From positions 1,726,135 through 1,790,134 of the forward strand of contig VZDJ01007749.1 in the NCBI GenBank assembly GCA_008694505.1: 64,000 nt of DNA, written 5' to 3'. The notes below the pieces were generated by a model, which was not told the origin of the DNA, searched no databases, and saw only the letters and a list, made by a program, of their open reading frames with translations. Origin of the DNA: Cyanoderma ruficeps (Eukaryota > Chordata > Aves > Passeriformes > Timaliidae). Position 1 is the stretch's first letter, and every line of letters starts with the position of its first letter. A program made the position numbers and the translations under genes. Positions 12,989 through 25,564 of this stretch are shown here, one piece after another.

Positions 12989-15900
12989 AACTCTCTGCCC
13001 TCAGAGCTGGATATGGTGCTTGATTCCTGGATTGGTTGTTTTCATATCCTTCCGTGGATTTTTCTTGCCCAGTGAATTCACTGTGTATGCCATTCTCCTT
13101 GCTAGTGAACTAGATCAATTTTAAATGCAGTCTGTTTGTAGTTTGATCATGTAAGGGAAGCCAGTAGAATTTTCAAAATATCTTGTTTAGCTTTCTGCAT
13201 TTCTGTATTAGAAATATAGATATGCCTCGATGGAAATATTTATTATTTTATTCCTGTTATTCTAAAGAATATGAGCAAATCTATTCTACAGCTGGAATGA
13301 AGGATGATGAATGATATTAGCAGCTCCAATCTCCTTCATTTTAATTTCTGAAATGTCAAATTTTGTTAAAAAAAAAAAGGATAAAAATACCCTTAACTGC
13401 CAATACATTGCCCAAATTGCCAAAAGCAATTTTGCCTATAATAAAACTATTGTGGGCTGAAGCATTTGGATCAAGCCATGCAAGATTGATATGTTTTTAT
13501 TGATACAATTCAGTGAATGTTCTATTCTTGTGGAATTTTCCACGAGTCTGTTGGAGAGAAAACACAGTGGACAAAATTTCTTTGACTTGCAGTTAGATTT
13601 TTTTTTTCAAGTTATCCTATCAATTAGCTGTAAATGATAACTTGATATCCATTTCTGATGTTTAAAAGGCAATGTAATTTTTCTGTTGGTGAGAAACACA
13701 TTTAGCCAAGGAATTTGGGGATGATACAGGCACAGTCATTTAAAACACAGTTGATTGACTATATGAATTTACTTTTTAAAATCAGCTGTGCTTTATTTTT
13801 GGAGCTGTGTTTTGGAAGACCAGTTTCTGCAGCCAGCCATGGAAAGGATAGTGAAGGTGCAGATGCCTTGCCCTGTATGTCTTGTGTTTCTGTGTCTTGC
13901 TCTGGAGCAATCTCTCCTGAACTTTTTGTGCTGCAGCCTGGTATGTAACACAGATGCCTCATGAGGTTTTCACAGTGACTGTGAGTCTGGCTGAGTGCTG
14001 GAACAGAAGCCCAGATTAGAGGCATGCTAAATTTACTCTGGAAAGCAGGACAACTGAGATGGCACAGGATCTTCTTGTTCTGCATCAGGTATTTACAATG
14101 ACACTCTAAGGTGTCTGTCAGAACCATTCAGCTGGTTATACATAGCATGCTGGATCCTAAAATATTTATTATTTTAGCTGAAATCTTGACAACCCTGACT
14201 TAAAGTAACATTCTCTATTAACTGAATTGATCTCAGGGTTTTGTCTTCTTTTCTAAATGTCTTTTTGTCTAAATGCCACCTGATATGATAGCTGTAGTAT
14301 GCACAGTTTTCTATTAGCAAACCAGGCTGAAACCACTGATCTTTCTTATGCTGACTAATAAATAAATGGTAGTGATTTGCCTGTATCTGGCTTGGGCTCC
14401 ACTGGTTAGTAGAGTGTTCACTGAACTACCCAGCCTCCCTTGCTGGTCTCTGTTTGTGGTGCCTCTTATATTTCATGTTTCATGTATGTTTTGATGGCAG
14501 AATTGAATGCTCCGAGCATTTTGGTATATGCCTTAGTGGTAGTAGTGGATGGCATTGTGAGAAACAAATACAGACAACTCAATTTGAACATATTTTGGTA
14601 CAACGCACGAGCTAGTATCTTCTTTCAAAATCATCAGTTTCTGATCAGAACATTCTGACAAGAACATCATTTCTGTTCAGTAGTTGGTTAAAAGTAAAGT
14701 ACCACAGGATAGATATTTATAAGAGGAAAAATTGTGTGTATTGAAGTTAATTGACTGACTCGGAATTCAGCAAGTCTTCAGCTCTTGAATTAGGCTGAAT
14801 AAGCTCCTCATAAGGTAGTAAAGAGAATAGGAATCTCCAGAGAACATTTAGAATATTCAGTGTGCTGGATATGTGATTTTTTTTTTTTTTTCCGTTTTGA
14901 GGTTCATACTTTTTTCCTTTTACTTTGAAAGGGCTGTTAAGTTCCAGATGAGGTGCTGACAACAAAGGAACTCAGCTTTGGATGCCAAAGTAAACACATA
15001 ACTGGCAATGTTTGGGGCTTTATATGTCCTAGTTCATAATGAATTGCACCATCAAGATTTGTACCTGTATCGACTGAAAGCTCAGTCTGCATTTTGCTTT
15101 GTAAAAAGGTGTTTCTACAAGCAATTATCTGCTTTTAAATGGATGTGGAAATTTTACTGGCGTGATGGACTCTGAACAAACTGTGGTAGCCATAAAAGTG
15201 CCAGTGCTTGTTTTATTTGGCACTATCCATTTTCTCTAAGTATGCATAAAATCTGGTAGTTGTTTGAGCCTTTAAAAATAGGAAAAGAGCTGAACATAGA
15301 CATTGATAATAAATTTCATTCTTTAGCAAGAACAGATACTTAGTGGATTTATTTTTTCCAGTTTGTATCTTGTCTCAGAAAGAAAAGGTTTATGATTAAG
15401 GTTTTAATATTTGAGAGAATCAGTAGCTCAGAAAGTGAGCCAGTACTGGCTGGGTGTGTGAAGCAAAATAACTACATCCTGTCTGGAAAGAGACAGATGA
15501 GTTCCAGGGGAAGGTCACTATGGAAGATAGGAGTGGAGGGACATAAGTTTGGCAAAATAGTATTATTGTAATAATTTTGCAGAGACTCCATTATCTTCAC
15601 GCAGGAAAAGCCTTGTTATTATCATAACTCATTTTATACAGCTTTTACAAATCTTGTGTGCAACTTTAATTTGTTAATAGCTTTCTTGCCGATTACTCTA
15701 TTGGTTAGTAAAAGGTATTTTACTTGTCTATCAAATTTCTCTAATCTTGGATTGTTTACATATTTTCTTTACTGATTCTCATAGGACAAATCCCTTTTTA
15801 TTGGAGGTGCATTTATTTTTCAACCCAGGAACATGTTTTTATTCTAATGAATTTTTGTATGAAGATTTTTTTTGCATGGGAACTTGAAAATTACTTAGAA

Positions 15901-16125
15901 GAAGTGACAGGCTAACTTTGGCAATTTAGCAGAGCAGGCCTGATTTTATGAGGCCTTTCTTCTATAATTCTTTTACTTTTCATGACATAGTATTACTCCA
16001 TGTAAAACAAAACAAAGTTACATATATATATTCTTTTAATTTCGGCTCTTGCTTTTCTTCTTGTGGGAGATATAGATCAATTTTTTTAAAAAAATCCCAG
16101 AACACCCCTCACCTCTTGTGGAGGG

Positions 16126-16142
16126 AAAAAAAAAAAAAAAAN
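16126..16142. repeat. Poly-A run ending in an unresolved base
   Basis: A run of 16 A ends in a single N at 16142. This is an assembly ambiguity at a homopolymer. Confidence 0.95.
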
Positions 16143-18173
16143 GGTTGCAGCATACCGATTCTTATTTAAATACACTATTTAAGAGCACGTTTTGCTGGTG
16201 TGATTTAAATGGAGTCAGATCAGTGTAAAGTCAGAATAAGACTGGAGAGCCAATGATTTAGTAGATATAAATTTATAGTAGATTCACCATAAGAACTATA
16301 ACCAGGGCAGAAGAAGAGTCTGTACCATTATAATCTCAATATGATGTTTAAATTAATTTCAGGTCAATATATTTGAAAGCCAGTGAGGATAGTACTAACA
16401 TGAACTATGTTTCAGGTTGACCAATGCCATTTAACAAGGTATGTTAAGAGTTTTCTTCTGCAATTTTGGTAGTCTCATGGCATCAGTACATTCCTACATG
16501 TTTTTGTGTTTAAGTATTTAGGCAATTTTCTCCTAAATACTCTGCTCACAAGCATATTTGTTGCTTTTCTGTGTGAAAGCATGTCCTTGGCCAGGAAGCA
16601 GCCCAAGAACTGCATTAGCACTGGAATGGTGAGCATCCATCCTTCCTTATCTCCCTCTTCAGCTGCCATGGAAAACTGTCCTACTTTGCAGAGATGCAGC
16701 ATGATGGGACAGATGGATACGTAATGCCTGGACACTGGACCCTGCTATTTTGTAGTTTCTTGTACCCTCTCTGACAAATCAAAAGCCCTTTTTCTCTGTT
16801 AGAAATCAGCCCAAGGAAAGAAAGATCTCTTTTCCATGCAAGTGGACAGTTTTTCCAAGGCCAGGACTCTTTTCAGCACACTGCTCCCATGGTGTGTCAT
16901 ACCAAGGTTTGTCCTTTTTAAAGCCCTTTCACCAGGGGTCCCCTGAATCCTCTTTTGGATTGCATGCAGTGGAAACAGGCAGCTTACACAGAGTTCTGAC
17001 CTGATTTTTTTACTCAGAGTACTCTTGCAAGGAAAATAGACTAATGCACAGGAAAACTCATTCACTTTTACAAGAAGAGTTTACAAGTCCCCAGCCATTA
17101 AAAGAGAATAGATAGATTTGCCTGTAAATGTGAGCAGCCAAGTTGGATTAGGTATTAATATACACTGAGGCATCTTTACACAAAAGGGACGCTACAGAGG
17201 GTTGTTAATGTGAGAGTAAATTAAAATTGCATATGCTGTTAGGTCTTTTAGCGATCTGAAGCAAGATAATGGAGACTAAGTGGTTCAACTACTTAAAAAT
17301 TTAAAAAGAAAAAAAGGGTGTTGGACTAACTAACAAATATGTATGTTTACAATAATATTAAATGGTGTATGCCTCAGCAAGCCTATTGACTGTCACTAAG
17401 ATTTTGCTCATGTTATTTCAGCATTTTTTAATAAATCCATCTGTTGTCTCCAAATCTAGGTAGAAGTTACTTCCTTTGAAGTGCCTAAAAGAAATTGCTT
17501 AAAGTTTTAGTCACTGCATCTATACCAGCACATTCAAATAGAAGATTATTCACTTAAGTTTTATGCAAAACTTGTCTTTCTCTTGTCAAAGAAAGCAAAC
17601 ATTTAAGGAACAGAATGATTCAAGTAGTTAACCCCAATCGTCTGCTTCTGCTGTGTTTGACCACCTTTCCTAGCTTGGTGTCAATAGAGAGACACAGAGG
17701 GAGAATCTTATGAGGTTCTCACTGCCTTTGCTTTGCATTTTTGTACCTGGAGATCCCTTGGCATGCCCAAAATAGCAAAGGTTGCATATAAAAGCAAGAC
17801 AACAAACCAATTAAAAAAATGCTGACTGAAGATGGAAAACATCTGAGATGAAATCTGTCGAATATGATGAACTGCTACATCAAGCTCTTAGTGTACTTTT
17901 TCCTCTGTGCAGTTCTGAAGTCAGAGAGGCTTTGATTTTAGGCTTTGATTTTATTAACAGATCTCACCCATCACAGTTAGCCTGTGCTGGATAGAAAAGA
18001 ATCCCCAGAGAAAAGTGGGAACTTTTCAGAGCTAGTTGCATGCCCCTTTCAGAGCAAGACTGATTTAGATCACGAGATAGAGTCACTTGGAAGGGCACAG
18101 TGGAGGTAATAGTCTGACGTAGGGTAACCTTGATGTTGCTGTGTCAAAAGTTATTCTGTAATGTGCCTCTTTT

Positions 18174-18645
18174 ACAGAATCACAGGATGGGTCAGGCTGG
18201 AAAGAACCACAGTGGGGCATGTGGTCCAACCTCCCTGCTCAAGCACTTTCATCCCAGAGCACATGGCACAGAACAGTGTCCAGATGGCTGAATATCCCCA
18301 GGGAGGGGGGATAGCCACAGCCTGTCTGGGTAATCTGTTCCAGTGCTCTGTCACCTGCACAGTAAGGAACTTCTTCCTGATGTTCAGGTGGAACTTCCTG
18401 TGCCTCAGTTCCTGCTTGTTGCCTCTTGTCCCATTGTCCAGCAGCACCGAGCAGTGCCTGGTCCCTCCTCTGGCCTCTCCCTGCAGATATTCATAGGCAT
18501 TGATGAAGTTTCCTCTCAGTCATCCCCAGTCTTTCATCCTTTCCTCATCAGAGAGATGCTCTTGTCCCTTGATCATCTTTGTAGCCCTCCTCTGAACCAG
18601 CTTCAGGAGCTCTGTGTCTCTTGTGCACAGAGGAATCCAGAATTT
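18174..18645 (-). mobile_element. CR1 LINE 3' fragment, inverted
   Basis: The plus strand starts acagaatcacaggatgg, then ggctggaaagaaccac and tggtccaacctccctgctcaagc, which is an inverted CR1 tail. Read on the minus strand, a frame contains NIRKKFLTVQVTEHWNRLPR, the motif near the C-terminus of CR1 ORF2 (typical form DIRKKFFTERVxxxWNxLPREVV). Further inward the plus strand has cttgatcatctttgtagccctcctctgaacc and aggaatccagaattt, also typical of inverted CR1 copies. The copy is 5'-truncated with a broken reading frame and is not capable of movement. It ends about 1 kb upstream of the LNS4 exon. Confidence 0.88.
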
Positions 18646-19661
18646 AATTGACAACTTTTAGTTGTTGGCAACATTTATTCTGCCACAGGAACTGAAAAAC
18701 AGGCCAGGGTTGTCTCTGTTTTACAGCAATGTAATTTATTTGTTGCAGATTAGTTTTGCCTTTTGGAGAGTCACCATGTGAATTTTGATTGATTGGTTCA
18801 GCACTTGGTCTATTATCTATTCATATCAATGACAGTACAAAGTCAGGATTTTTGTTTCTGTCTTTCACTTCTTGATCAACAGTGCAAGGGGCAATTCCCA
18901 TGATCCTTTTCTTATGGGAAATCTTTCCCTGGGCATTAAAGGTATCTTTTTTCCTAGGTTTATGAACACTTTGGTTATCGCAGGTACATTGTGCTATACA
19001 CAGAATTTGCATAAAAATGTTTGCTGTACTGCTGACAAAAATAGCAGATTTCAAAAAAAAGATCCATTAAATGCAAAAGGAAATTCTGGTTTGAAGAGCT
19101 GCTCAGAGCAGAAGGTGCAGAAGGATCTGAATATTAGCAAGTTATCTAGATCAGGTAATAGATATCTGAGAAGTCCTAGTAAACAGAGGCTCAACAGAGA
19201 AGTTGTCATAGATCAAGAAAAATGCAATACACATGCACACACATTTACCACTTTTTATTTCCCACCAATTTATTTTTAATAAAGGAGCAAAACTTCTGTC
19301 TTGTAAATCTATATTTGAAGTTCTTTTGGCTCACTAATCCCATTTCTTTAAGACCTGTATGAGATTGAAAAGTGAATAATGAAATCCAAGTTGACTGTGC
19401 CTATTTATGAAAACCTGGTGCATATACAATGTGTTTACATAGTTAAATAGACATTAGAAGTGTTTTAATGTAGTAGTTCTGTAGTATACAGTATATAGTA
19501 GTTCTATATTTTACTTATACTTGGTAATTTTTTTGTTTGATATGACTTTTGGTGAGTTTTAACATTTGCCCAGGCAGTCTCTCTGTTTCTCACTTTCTCT
19601 GTGAGGTTCACATGTAAATTGCTTTAAAGATTGCATAATGACTGTTTGGCATGTCCTACAG

Positions 19662-19784
19662 GCAAAGGTCCAGAAACCCTTTTTGCTGGCTATAACCTCA
19701 ATGATAATGAGTGGCACACAGTGCGTGTGGTGCGGCGAGGAAAAGGTTTAAAGTTAATGGTGGATGACCAGCAGGCCGTGACAG
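19662..19784 (+). CDS. NRXN1: NRXN1 coding exon, LNS4 domain (123 bp)
   Basis: This internal exon of neurexin-1 alpha encodes part of the fourth laminin-neurexin-sex-hormone-globulin (LNS) domain of this presynaptic membrane receptor. It is bounded by acceptor AG at 19660-19661 and donor GT at 19785. It starts with GC completing a serine codon, then has 40 codons from [20 protein letters not shown] through [20 protein letters not shown], and ends with one base of a glycine codon. The length is a multiple of three and the phases are 1 and 1. Alternative segment SS3 joins immediately upstream in mammals. The reading VDDQQA and the following exon favour NRXN1 over NRXN2 or NRXN3. From memory, the human protein has S, T and M where this one has G, M and V in [14 protein letters not shown]. 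The donor (CAG|GTACTG) lacks G at +5. Confidence 0.95.
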
Positions 19785-22700
19785 GTACTGTGCCATTGTG
19801 ATTCCATGATTCCATGTTGTTGGGGGAAACACAAAACAAAACAAAAACAAAACAAAAACAAAAACAAAAACAAAAACAAACAAACAAACAAACAAACCCA
19901 AAAAAACCCAAAAAACCCCAACAGAAGTAAAATTACTTTATCTGAGAGAAACTGATGCTTTTTATTTTCCTTTTCTTGGGTAAAATTCAAAATTCATGTT
20001 ATGCATCTTGGAATGCCGGTGCAAGAAATGTGTTATTGCACTCGATATTCGTGTTGCTCTAAGGTTGCTATTGAAATGAATGAAAACCTTCATGCTGACT
20101 TAAATGAATGTTTTTATGCAATGATTGGAGAGAAGTAATTTGGTACATCACTAACGAGAAGGCAAGCAAAATGCTTTTGGCCACACATTGTTAGGGCTAA
20201 ACTCTAAACCACTGCTGGAAGAAAGAATTTAATAAACATTTTAAGGATATTCTACTGTGGTTTGGATCTTGCATCAACTGTCCTCCATAATTATATACTG
20301 GGCAGCATGTTTTTCTCAAATACTAAAATACCATTTGGGATGAGATAAGAAAAATGATACGCATGCTAGCAGATGATAGAAATGTATTTCTGTATTTATA
20401 GTATCGGAAATGTTAATAGAGAGCACATTGATTTTGTCTTGTACAAGGCAATGCTTACATGCATGTTGTTAATGGCCACTGATCTGGCTTCTGGCCCTGA
20501 TTCCTTCCACAGTGGAGTGTGCCTAAATTTTTTGTTAGCTATTTAGAATTATCCTTTGGTTTTGTGTAGCATTAAACAACTTTTATCATTGGTTCTAAGC
20601 TTTGTTAAAATGATCACAAGCTAAATGGTTTGGGCTTTTTTAAAGAGGAGTGTAATTTCTTTAACAGTCCCTTTTCACCTCAGCAGAACACTGAGATTTG
20701 TGTCACTGGTAGAAAAGTAATTCATATAATTGCAAGAACATATTTTCTAGAATCAGAAATTACAAATATATCTTCCAGACCTGAACTCTGTGTATATTAT
20801 GATGCCTAGTGTAATTTTCCCAAGAATGTAGATAACCTAAATAATTTATTTTTGATAATAGATTTATAGTATGGGAGTAAGTATATTAAAAATATTATAA
20901 ACTTTCTGCTTCAACTGCCACTCAAGGCAGATTCTAATATCGAAAAAATTGTTTAGATCAAAATCCAGTGCAAGATCCAAATGCACAATTCCTGGACCCC
21001 TCATGCCAGAGTTCTAATATACAAATACTGCAGGGTTACACAACCTGAGTTCAGCTTTCTAGTGCAACCCTTGTATTCTTTCCACAACTCAGTATCTACA
21101 TCCAAAAACAGCCAGTTGACTCGAATTCCCTCTTAGTTCTTCAAGCTGGAAGTTTTCTGCATTTGCATAATCCACAGATGTTTAATGTTATTAATCCAAA
21201 AGGAGAAATTTATCCCAATATTTTGGAGGGAAAAAAGACATCCTAAGCTTCCTAAATTCCCTGTAGGAATCCGTGTGGCCAATCTGTGGCCTCCTCCACC
21301 AGTGAGGAGGAAACTGCTGTATGAGAAGGAACAGAGGGAACTTTAAATACAAGTAATCTGCTGTTAGTTTCATGAATGTCCCATTTCCTACTAAGAAAAT
21401 CTTTATTGTTTTGTAAGTGATGAGATTTTTTGTTTTGTTTTATTGGTGGGTGGGGAGTTTTTGTTGTTTTGGGGTTTTTTTTAACACTTAGTGTTTTACA
21501 AGCCTTTGCAAGTTTAAATTTCAAATGTATGTAGTAGAATTTAATGTGTAGTAGCTTTGAATTTCCTGAAAGGATAAGGAAAGAGTTGCCATATGAAATT
21601 AAAGTGTCCTTGTTCTAAATTGCTTAGAACTTTTCTGATGTCCCAATGTTCAGAAATTTGGTTAAAATACAATCTATTAATTTTTCATGTGAAAGGTTAT
21701 TATATAGTTTTATGAGGAGAATAAGGAAGTAAAGTGACTGCCTACTAAAAATTCTAGCTTTCTCCTGCCACATGTTGTTTTCCTTTTTTCATTCCATTTC
21801 CTATGCCATATATGAAAGAAACCCCATCGGATCCAGAAAGCTTAAGCTGGAGGAAACTCCATTACATAATTCAACCTGACTTTCCAATTTTTACAGATTA
21901 TAAAAAAGACACTTGATCATTCGTGAGTTGTGCTTGGTTCTCTTTGACAAATGCATAATGTGTTCGTGGACACGTAATAAAATTCAGAGTCATAATTAGC
22001 TTTCATTGGAAGCCATGCAGGTGGTTTTGAAGAAGTTATGCATTATAGAAGAGTTTAAATACTTCCAGCCCTGATGAGCCTTATTTTCTAAAACTCTATA
22101 GAAAATAAAAGTGGTTGGAAGATCACTGAATTTGAATAACAGAGCAGCTTATGGTTATGAACAGAATTTCAGTTGCCCTTTTGTATGATGTTTTTCCACA
22201 AACCTGACAAACTTTAAAAAAAAAAGAGAAAACAACCAAAATCAGATTAGAAAACAAAGAAACAAACAAACAAACCACCACCAAATCCCCAAAAGCCCAA
22301 CCTTGTAAGTACAAACTACATTCTCTTTTACTTCGCTGCTGCATTTAGAAATCCTGTGGAGCATTATCTGAAATCTCAAGTCCTGTTTGTGTGTTTGTAG
22401 AACTGAATTGTTGGAAGGATATTTGGGATGTGAGCCAACGTTCTGGAACTTTTTTATTACTATGCTCAAGAAAGAAATACATTTAACGTCATAGGGATAT
22501 AGGGATATTGTGCTACAGGCCAAAGCTTGGTGGATTTTTGCCTTGACATTATTGGAATGCCATCTGAAGGGATACAAGACTGGAATATATAATGTTCCTC
22601 TCTGAAAACTGATCCTCAGCTCTTTGGCTGTGTTCCAATATACAGCTCTTGTCCCAGCAAAAATTACACATTTGGCATTTTCTAAGACAGCTCCTTGACT

Positions 22701-24461
22701 CATTACTGCATGGAAGAACCCACTTTTGCTTAATACATTCAGGGAAAGTGGTATCTTCAGAACTGATGTTTAGAAACAAGACCATCAAGAAGACTGTCCC
22801 TGGGGTTTAAGGTGCTTCTTGCCGTGCTTAGCCCCGTGAGTGCAGATGCCAGGTGATGGTGGTGTTCAATGACAGGTTCTCCTACAGAACTCATCCCAAA
22901 GCTAAGTAAGCTACTTGTAAATATTTATCATAAATTATTAGAGCAATTTTTGTGCCTGAATGGTATTAAAGCTTACAGAGCTATTTTCCCTGTAACTTCA
23001 CTGATGTCTGTATCTCAGTGGTGTGGCTTAACCTGCTCATGGCTTCATCTCCCTGGGCAAATCCCACATATTGACATTTCTCTTTCCCTTGTCTTTCCCC
23101 TGTCACACACATGTCCACAGACACTTGCTTATGACACCTACAAAGGTACAGCTTTGTCAGCCTCCTCCAGGCTTTGTGCACCAGTTCTGACATGTCCAGC
23201 CTGGGGCAGTGCTCACACTCTGTCTTGGAATAGGATATTTGAGGATAGACAGAGGGAACCTGGCTTGTCAACAGCTTTGACACTGTGGGAACTTCTATTA
23301 GAGCAGTTTTATGCTAGTATTTAGTCCAGCTTGGCTAGGTCTGCTCTTCACCTTCTCTGTACTCCATGAGAGACATGAAACAGCTAAGGAACTGGGGAAT
23401 CTAGGCCATGGTTTGCAAAAGGTACATTAAGTGGTAAAATTCATTAGTAATAAGAAGCTGTTTTTCCACACAATGTGACCATGAATCAGCCCTGTGAAAA
23501 TACTGCCCTACTTCTTTAAAATAAGCATGGAAAAAAATTGGAAGTTCTGTCAGAAAAGGGAACTCTTCAGTTAACACAATTTTGATGTGCTGGGCAAGGT
23601 ATTTAATAACTAGCTTAAAAACTTACCTGACCTGTATGCAGTGTACTTTGGCAGTGTTGATCCTTTCCTCCAGATTAGCTTTACACTCAGCAGATTTCAG
23701 CTTCTTGCTCTGCAGTGGTCCTTGCATGACAGAGAGAAGTCAAAGGCAACTGTGGAGTTTGTTTTTTGCTACCTTTCTGATGTAACCAAGCCCCTTATTT
23801 TTTCCAGGATTACAAAACACTGGCATGTACCCTTCCTGTGGGTTTTCTGTTTGGCCCATCTCTTGGGTTCTGCCTCTTCTCCCATGGTTTATCCCCATGG
23901 TACAATGCCAGCAGCTTTCCAGCAGCTCTCCACCCTTGTCACACAAGGCTTTGCAGCAGGGCTGGCATTAATGTACCCAAGACAGCTGAAACAGGAATCC
24001 TTCCTACTGCTAGTCAAATCATGCACACTGGAGCAAAACACATGGGAATAAATCCTTCAAGCTGTTCTGTTTCTCTTTCATGAGACTCTGATGTTGGTGT
24101 AGCTCTGAGATTGACCTTTGTGATCCTCATGTTAAGTAATAGCATTTGCTTATAGTAAAACCCCACATATGGTTCAGTATAACTAAAGTGAGGGATTTTA
24201 GTCAGCAGTTTAATGTACTCTGGTAAAGTCTTTCAGTTTAGAAATCTTGCTGTTGGCCTTATCCAAATATACTGAATGCTTTGGAAAGTCTCCTGGATTT
24301 CCCAGTAATTAGGATGAATTTGTAAGAATTCCCCTTGGGGCCAACAATTGGACTTGCATATTCTGAAAAGTGTGAAAATGATGCAGGTACTTAATCAGAT
24401 GATGTGCTCTTTGACCTCCCATTTCAGACACTAACATGTATTTTCTTGTTGCTGTTTAAAG
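19785..24461 (+). other. NRXN1: NRXN1 intron between the two LNS4 exons (4,677 bp)
   Basis: This is a phase 1 intron with donor gtactg and acceptor gctgtttaaag. It begins with an A-rich simple repeat at 19827-19921. The rest is mostly unique sequence. Overlapping open frames on both strands at 22.2-24.1 kb match no family I recognise and conflict with each other, so I do not call a gene. Confidence 0.9.
19827..19921. repeat. (CAAA/CAAAAA)n simple repeat with C-interrupted A runs
   Basis: The tract has alternating ACAAAAC and CAAAAACAAAAAC units, then CAAACAAACAAAC, then CCCAAAAAAACCC and AACCCCAA. It starts 43 nt after the donor of the LNS4 exon. On the minus strand it would be T-rich and yields spurious low-complexity frames. 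Confidence 0.95.
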
Positions 24462-24843
24462 GTCAAATGGCTGGCGATCACACACGGCTGGAATTCCACA
24501 ACATAGAAACAGGAATAATAACAGAACGGCGCTACCTGTCTTCTGTGCCTTCTAATTTTATTGGGCATCTCCAGAGTCTCACATTTAATGGCATGGCATA
24601 CATTGACTTATGTAAAAATGGAGACATCGATTATTGTGAGCTAAATGCAAGATTCGGGTTCAGGAACATCATAGCAGACCCTGTAACCTTTAAAACAAAA
24701 GCAAGTTATGTTGCACTGGCCACGCTACAAGCGTACACATCTATGCACCTTTTTTTCCAGTTCAAAACCACCTCCCTGGATGGATTGATACTTTTTAACA
24801 GTGGCGATGGAAATGATTTCATTGTGGTTGAATTAGTAAAAGG
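24462..24843 (+). CDS. NRXN1: NRXN1 coding exon, end of LNS4 and start of LNS5 (382 bp)
   Basis: This is the largest exon in the window. It runs from acceptor AG (24460-24461) to donor GTATGT (24844). It opens with GT completing the glycine codon begun in the preceding exon, reads [20 protein letters not shown], continues through [19 protein letters not shown] and the cysteine-bearing stretch [14 protein letters not shown] (end of LNS4), then [19 protein letters not shown] and [20 protein letters not shown] (first half of LNS5), and ends with VVELVKG. It has 126 full codons plus two bases at each end, so its phases are 1 and 2. LNS domains are extracellular beta-sandwiches. The reading NGMAYIDL and [12 protein letters not shown] fits NRXN1; NRXN3, as I remember it, has EKRYIS and a different loop. 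From memory, human NRXN1 has S for A in FKTKASY and Y for F in LILFNS. Confidence 0.97.
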
Positions 24844-25373
24844 GTATGTATGGATTAGCGTAACGACAAAACCAGTCCATTCGAAATGTGTGTACAGGAG
24901 GAATACACGGGAAAGTTTAGGATACAAATCTTTTTTCTGACTGGAGAGATGTGATCGATAAATGTTTCTTCATGTTGAACTTCATGTGCTTTACTGTGAC
25001 TCTTTCTTTCAGATGAAGCTAGATGCCTGAAATGTATGAAAGTAAATAATAGGTATAACTTCTCTCGTGTTTACCACAAAGAAGTGCTAGTTTGTAGCCT
25101 CCCTCTTGTTCTCTCTCTACGTATGTATGCATGTCTTGGTACATGGAGTGCTCGTTGCTTTCCAGAAACTTGCGACTGCACCTCAACTCATCCAAAGGAG
25201 TGGCAATATCTTGGAATGACAGTTGCTTCTCCATCTGGCATTCATTGTTGTCTTCTGGTTTTGCCAGCTCTGCTGAGGAGTACAAGCAAATAGAAAATAT
25301 TAGACATATTAATTATTGCCCCCTTGCTATGTAAAGAAAAAGGAAACTTTTCCAATTTTTTCTCTTTTCCCAG
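24844..25373 (+). other. NRXN1: NRXN1 short intron inside LNS5 (530 bp)
   Basis: This is a phase 2 intron, with donor GTATGT and acceptor TCTTTTCCCAG preceded by a good pyrimidine tract. It splits the glycine codon before [10 protein letters not shown]. It is by far the shortest regular intron in the window. Retention would add in-frame sequence only until a stop at about 24938-24940, so retained transcripts would be truncated. I see nothing else in it. Confidence 0.92.
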
Positions 25374-25564
25374 GTATTTACACTATGTGTTTGACTTGGG
25401 AAATGGTGCTAACCTCATCAAGGGAAGTTCTAACAAACCTCTGAATGACAACCAATGGCATAATGTCATGATATCAAGGGATACCAACAACCTACACACT
25501 GTAAAGATTGACACCAAAATCACAACACAGAGCACAGCAGGAGCCAGAAATTTAGATCTCAAAA
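25374..25564 (+). CDS. NRXN1: NRXN1 coding exon, middle of LNS5 (191 bp)
   Basis: The exon starts after CCCAG at 25373 with a single base completing glycine, reads [20 protein letters not shown], then [20 protein letters not shown] and [12 protein letters not shown], and ends at ARNLDLK plus one base of a serine codon. There are 63 full codons and the phases are 2 and 1. Together with the preceding 382-bp exon the length is divisible by three, so the two exons would have to be skipped as a pair to keep frame. The donor is the strong consensus GTAAGT. The product is the core beta-sandwich of the fifth LNS domain. From memory, human NRXN1 has SNL rather than NNL after RDT and QIT rather than QST. 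Confidence 0.97.

Larger units (their letters stand above)
1..19661 (+). other. NRXN1: NRXN1 intron upstream of the LNS4 exon (3' part)
   Basis: This is non-coding sequence up to the acceptor at 19660-19661 (gtcctacag). The intron is phase 1, because the next exon opens with two bases that complete a codon. I found no exon here. I looked for the 30-nt SS3 microexon, which in mammals precedes this exon and encodes a peptide like DCIRINCNSS, and did not see it, so it probably lies further upstream. The content is AT-rich unique sequence with short tandem duplications (2299-2331, 6947-6999, 12919-12988), an old CR1 scrap (6341-6420), one unresolved base at 16142 and a CR1 copy (18174-18645). The open frames here are short, overlap on opposite strands and resemble no family I know. 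The acceptor has a weak pyrimidine tract. Confidence 0.85.

Noticed and set aside
13715..14127. Opposed open frames of 77 and 122 codons
   Set aside because: Mutually overlapping on opposite strands with unremarkable composition; the longer one looks like a chance frame.
19690..19990. Minus-strand frames rich in F, V and C
   Set aside because: Produced by the CAAA simple repeat and the antisense of the LNS4 exon.
22242..24083. Several overlapping open frames of 67-153 codons on both strands
   Set aside because: They contradict each other, match no protein family I know, show no splice or promoter context and lie wholly inside a neurexin intron.
24844..24940. Open frame continuing past the 382-bp NRXN1 exon
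   Set aside because: The frame runs through a consensus donor GTATGT into the intron until a stop; the neurexin sequence resumes in the exon at 25374, so the extension is read-through, not coding.
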